DNA of 64,000 bases. Source: Chitinophaga rhizosphaerae (lineage in GTDB: Bacteria; Bacteroidota; Bacteroidia; Chitinophagales; Chitinophagaceae). Positions 63,139 through 64,000 of the stretch are shown here, one piece after another. The DNA is taken from contig NZ_RXLO01000006.1 in the NCBI RefSeq assembly GCF_003958645.1, forward strand, positions 62,001 through 126,000, given 5' to 3'. The translations under genes and the position numbers were made by a program. How positions within the stretch are numbered: the first letter of the stretch is position 1; each line of letters opens with the position of its first letter. The notes under the pieces were generated by a model, which made no database searches, was not told the origin of the DNA, and saw nothing but the letters and a program-made list of their open reading frames with translations.

Positions 63139-64000
63139 TTCAGGATGTTTTGATACACGTTCATCACGGCGCCGGCGCATTTTTCCGGCGTGAAGTTTTG
63201 GGCGTGGATGATGCCTTTTTCCACCATTTCCTGTCGCAGTGCGGGCTCGCCGGCTACGCGGAGCATGCCGTCGGCGATGCTGTCCACGCTGAAAGGGTCT
63301 ACGTACAGGGCGGCGTTGCCGCCGGTTTCCGCGAAGCAGGAGCCGGAAGCCGTTACCACGGGGGTATGGCTCCAGAGGGCTTCGAGGATGGGGATGCCGA
63401 ATCCTTCGAAAGTGGAAGGGTATAGCAGCGCCAGGGCGCCCTGGTAGAGCGCGGGCAGGTCGGGGAAGGCGAATTTTGTGACGTCGTTCAGGAAGATCAC
63501 CCGGCTGGTGAGGCCTTTTCCGGCCAGGTAGGCTTCGACTTTCTTTTTGTAGGAACCGCCGTCCCCCAATACCACCAGCGGCACATTGAGGCGGTCTTTG
63601 AGCCGGAACATGGCTTCGGCGATGCGGGCGAGGTTTTTCCGTTCGATGACGGAGCCTACGTAGAGGAAATATTCCGAGGGGAGGTTGTACCGGACCAGCA
63701 TCTGGCGGACCTTTTGCGGGTCGGGCGGGACCTGGAACGAGGGGTCGCAGGCCTGGTAGCAGACGGGGATTTTTTCTTCCGGAACGCCGTAGAATTCGAT
63801 AAGGTCGGCTTTCGTCTGCAGGCTGATGGCGATTACCTGGGCGGCCGCCTGGCAGGCGTATTTGGCTTTTTTGCGGTACGTGTTGACGTCGATGGGATTG
63901 TATTGCCGGGGGTACCGTTCAAAAATGAGATCGTGCATGGTGACGGTGCTGGGCACCCCGGTGCGGTGGATCCCGAAAGGCAGTTCGGCGCTGAGGCCAT
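63135..64000 (-). CDS. group 1 glycosyltransferase, C-terminal part (5' end outside the window)
   Basis: A GT4-type glycosyltransferase; 288 residues are visible and the frame stays open to base 64000, so the true start lies beyond. The visible part begins GLSAELPFGIHRTGVPSTVT and MHDLIFERYP, typical of the end of the acceptor domain. The donor domain has FLYVGSVIERKNLARI, then the sugar-nucleotide motif LLYPSTFEGFGIPILEALW with the EGFGIPILE (E-x7-E) pair, followed by TPVVTASGSCFAETGGNAALYV (in part) and DPFSVDSIADGML. It probably builds an envelope glycan. It is translationally coupled to tsaC. Confidence 0.94.
   Translation of the reverse strand, partial: GLSAELPFGIHRTGVPSTVTMHDLIFERYPRQYNPIDVNTYRKKAKYACQAAAQVIAISLQTKADLIEFYGVPEEKIPVCYQACDPSFQVPPDPQKVRQMLVRYNLPSEYFLYVGSVIERKNLARIAEAMFRLKDRLNVPLVVLGDGGSYKKKVEAYLAGKGLTSRVIFLNDVTKFAFPDLPALYQGALALLYPSTFEGFGIPILEALWSHTPVVTASGSCFAETGGNAALYVDPFSVDSIADGMLRVAGEPALRQEMVEKGIIHAQNFTPEKCAGAVMNVYQNILK

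Overview
The window looks like chromosomal DNA of a Bacteroidota bacterium, most likely family Chitinophagaceae (Chitinophaga-like). The reasons are a SusC/SusD pair, several TonB-dependent receptors, LytTR-type two-component pairs, a Bacteroidota-style LptE and TamB, a short type-3 ProS, and promoters of the Bacteroidota form TTG-N19/20-TAnnTTTG. Coding DNA looks moderately GC-rich and intergenic DNA AT-rich. I saw no rRNA or tRNA gene, CRISPR array, insertion sequence or prophage. The genus assignment is inference.

Layout. 1-7009 is an envelope block on the + strand: the end of miaB, a receiver-less sigma-54 activator, lptE, a repeat-rich acidic protein, secG, mltG and a YihY family membrane protein. 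7091-15208 holds a secreted thioredoxin-like protein, a divergent pair of secreted peptidases (M14 carboxypeptidase and gamma-glutamyltransferase), and a run of small + strand genes (DinB-like, lipoprotein, PLP enzyme, TraB/GumN). 15391-19466 has an outer membrane receptor followed by a LytS-type kinase and LytTR regulator. 19533-26872 (- strand) holds a DUF92 membrane protein and a four-gene SusC-SusD-fasciclin-lipoprotein operon. 27209-38222 has an isoaspartyl peptidase, tamB, ribBA and a large Oar-like TonB receptor.

38583-45224 is the most unusual part. Two alpha/beta-hydrolases and a small secreted unknown protein lead into a tight + strand run: esterase, ATP-grasp ligase, GCS2/YbdK-type carboxylate-amine ligase, class I glutamine amidotransferase-like protein, second ATP-grasp-like protein, RidA. 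This looks like a biosynthetic operon for a small amide or peptide-like compound of unknown structure, and it is the best candidate here for an undescribed system.

45293-50801 carries rhodanese, PASTA protein and ddl on the - strand, a ferredoxin divergent from an acyl-CoA reductase, and an HtrA-type protease. 51180-54874 is a propeller-type sensor kinase with its LytTR regulator. 54903-59397 holds proS, a Gly/Tyr/Trp-rich lipoprotein and an OmpP1/FadL-like porin. 59554-63138 (- strand) is rich in tRNA maturation genes (miaA, cca, tsaC) with one pRiA4b ORF-3-like protein, and the window ends inside a group 1 glycosyltransferase.

Most genes serve the cell envelope, nutrient uptake, or tRNA modification and translation. 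All assignments come from reading motifs and layout by eye; no database search was run.
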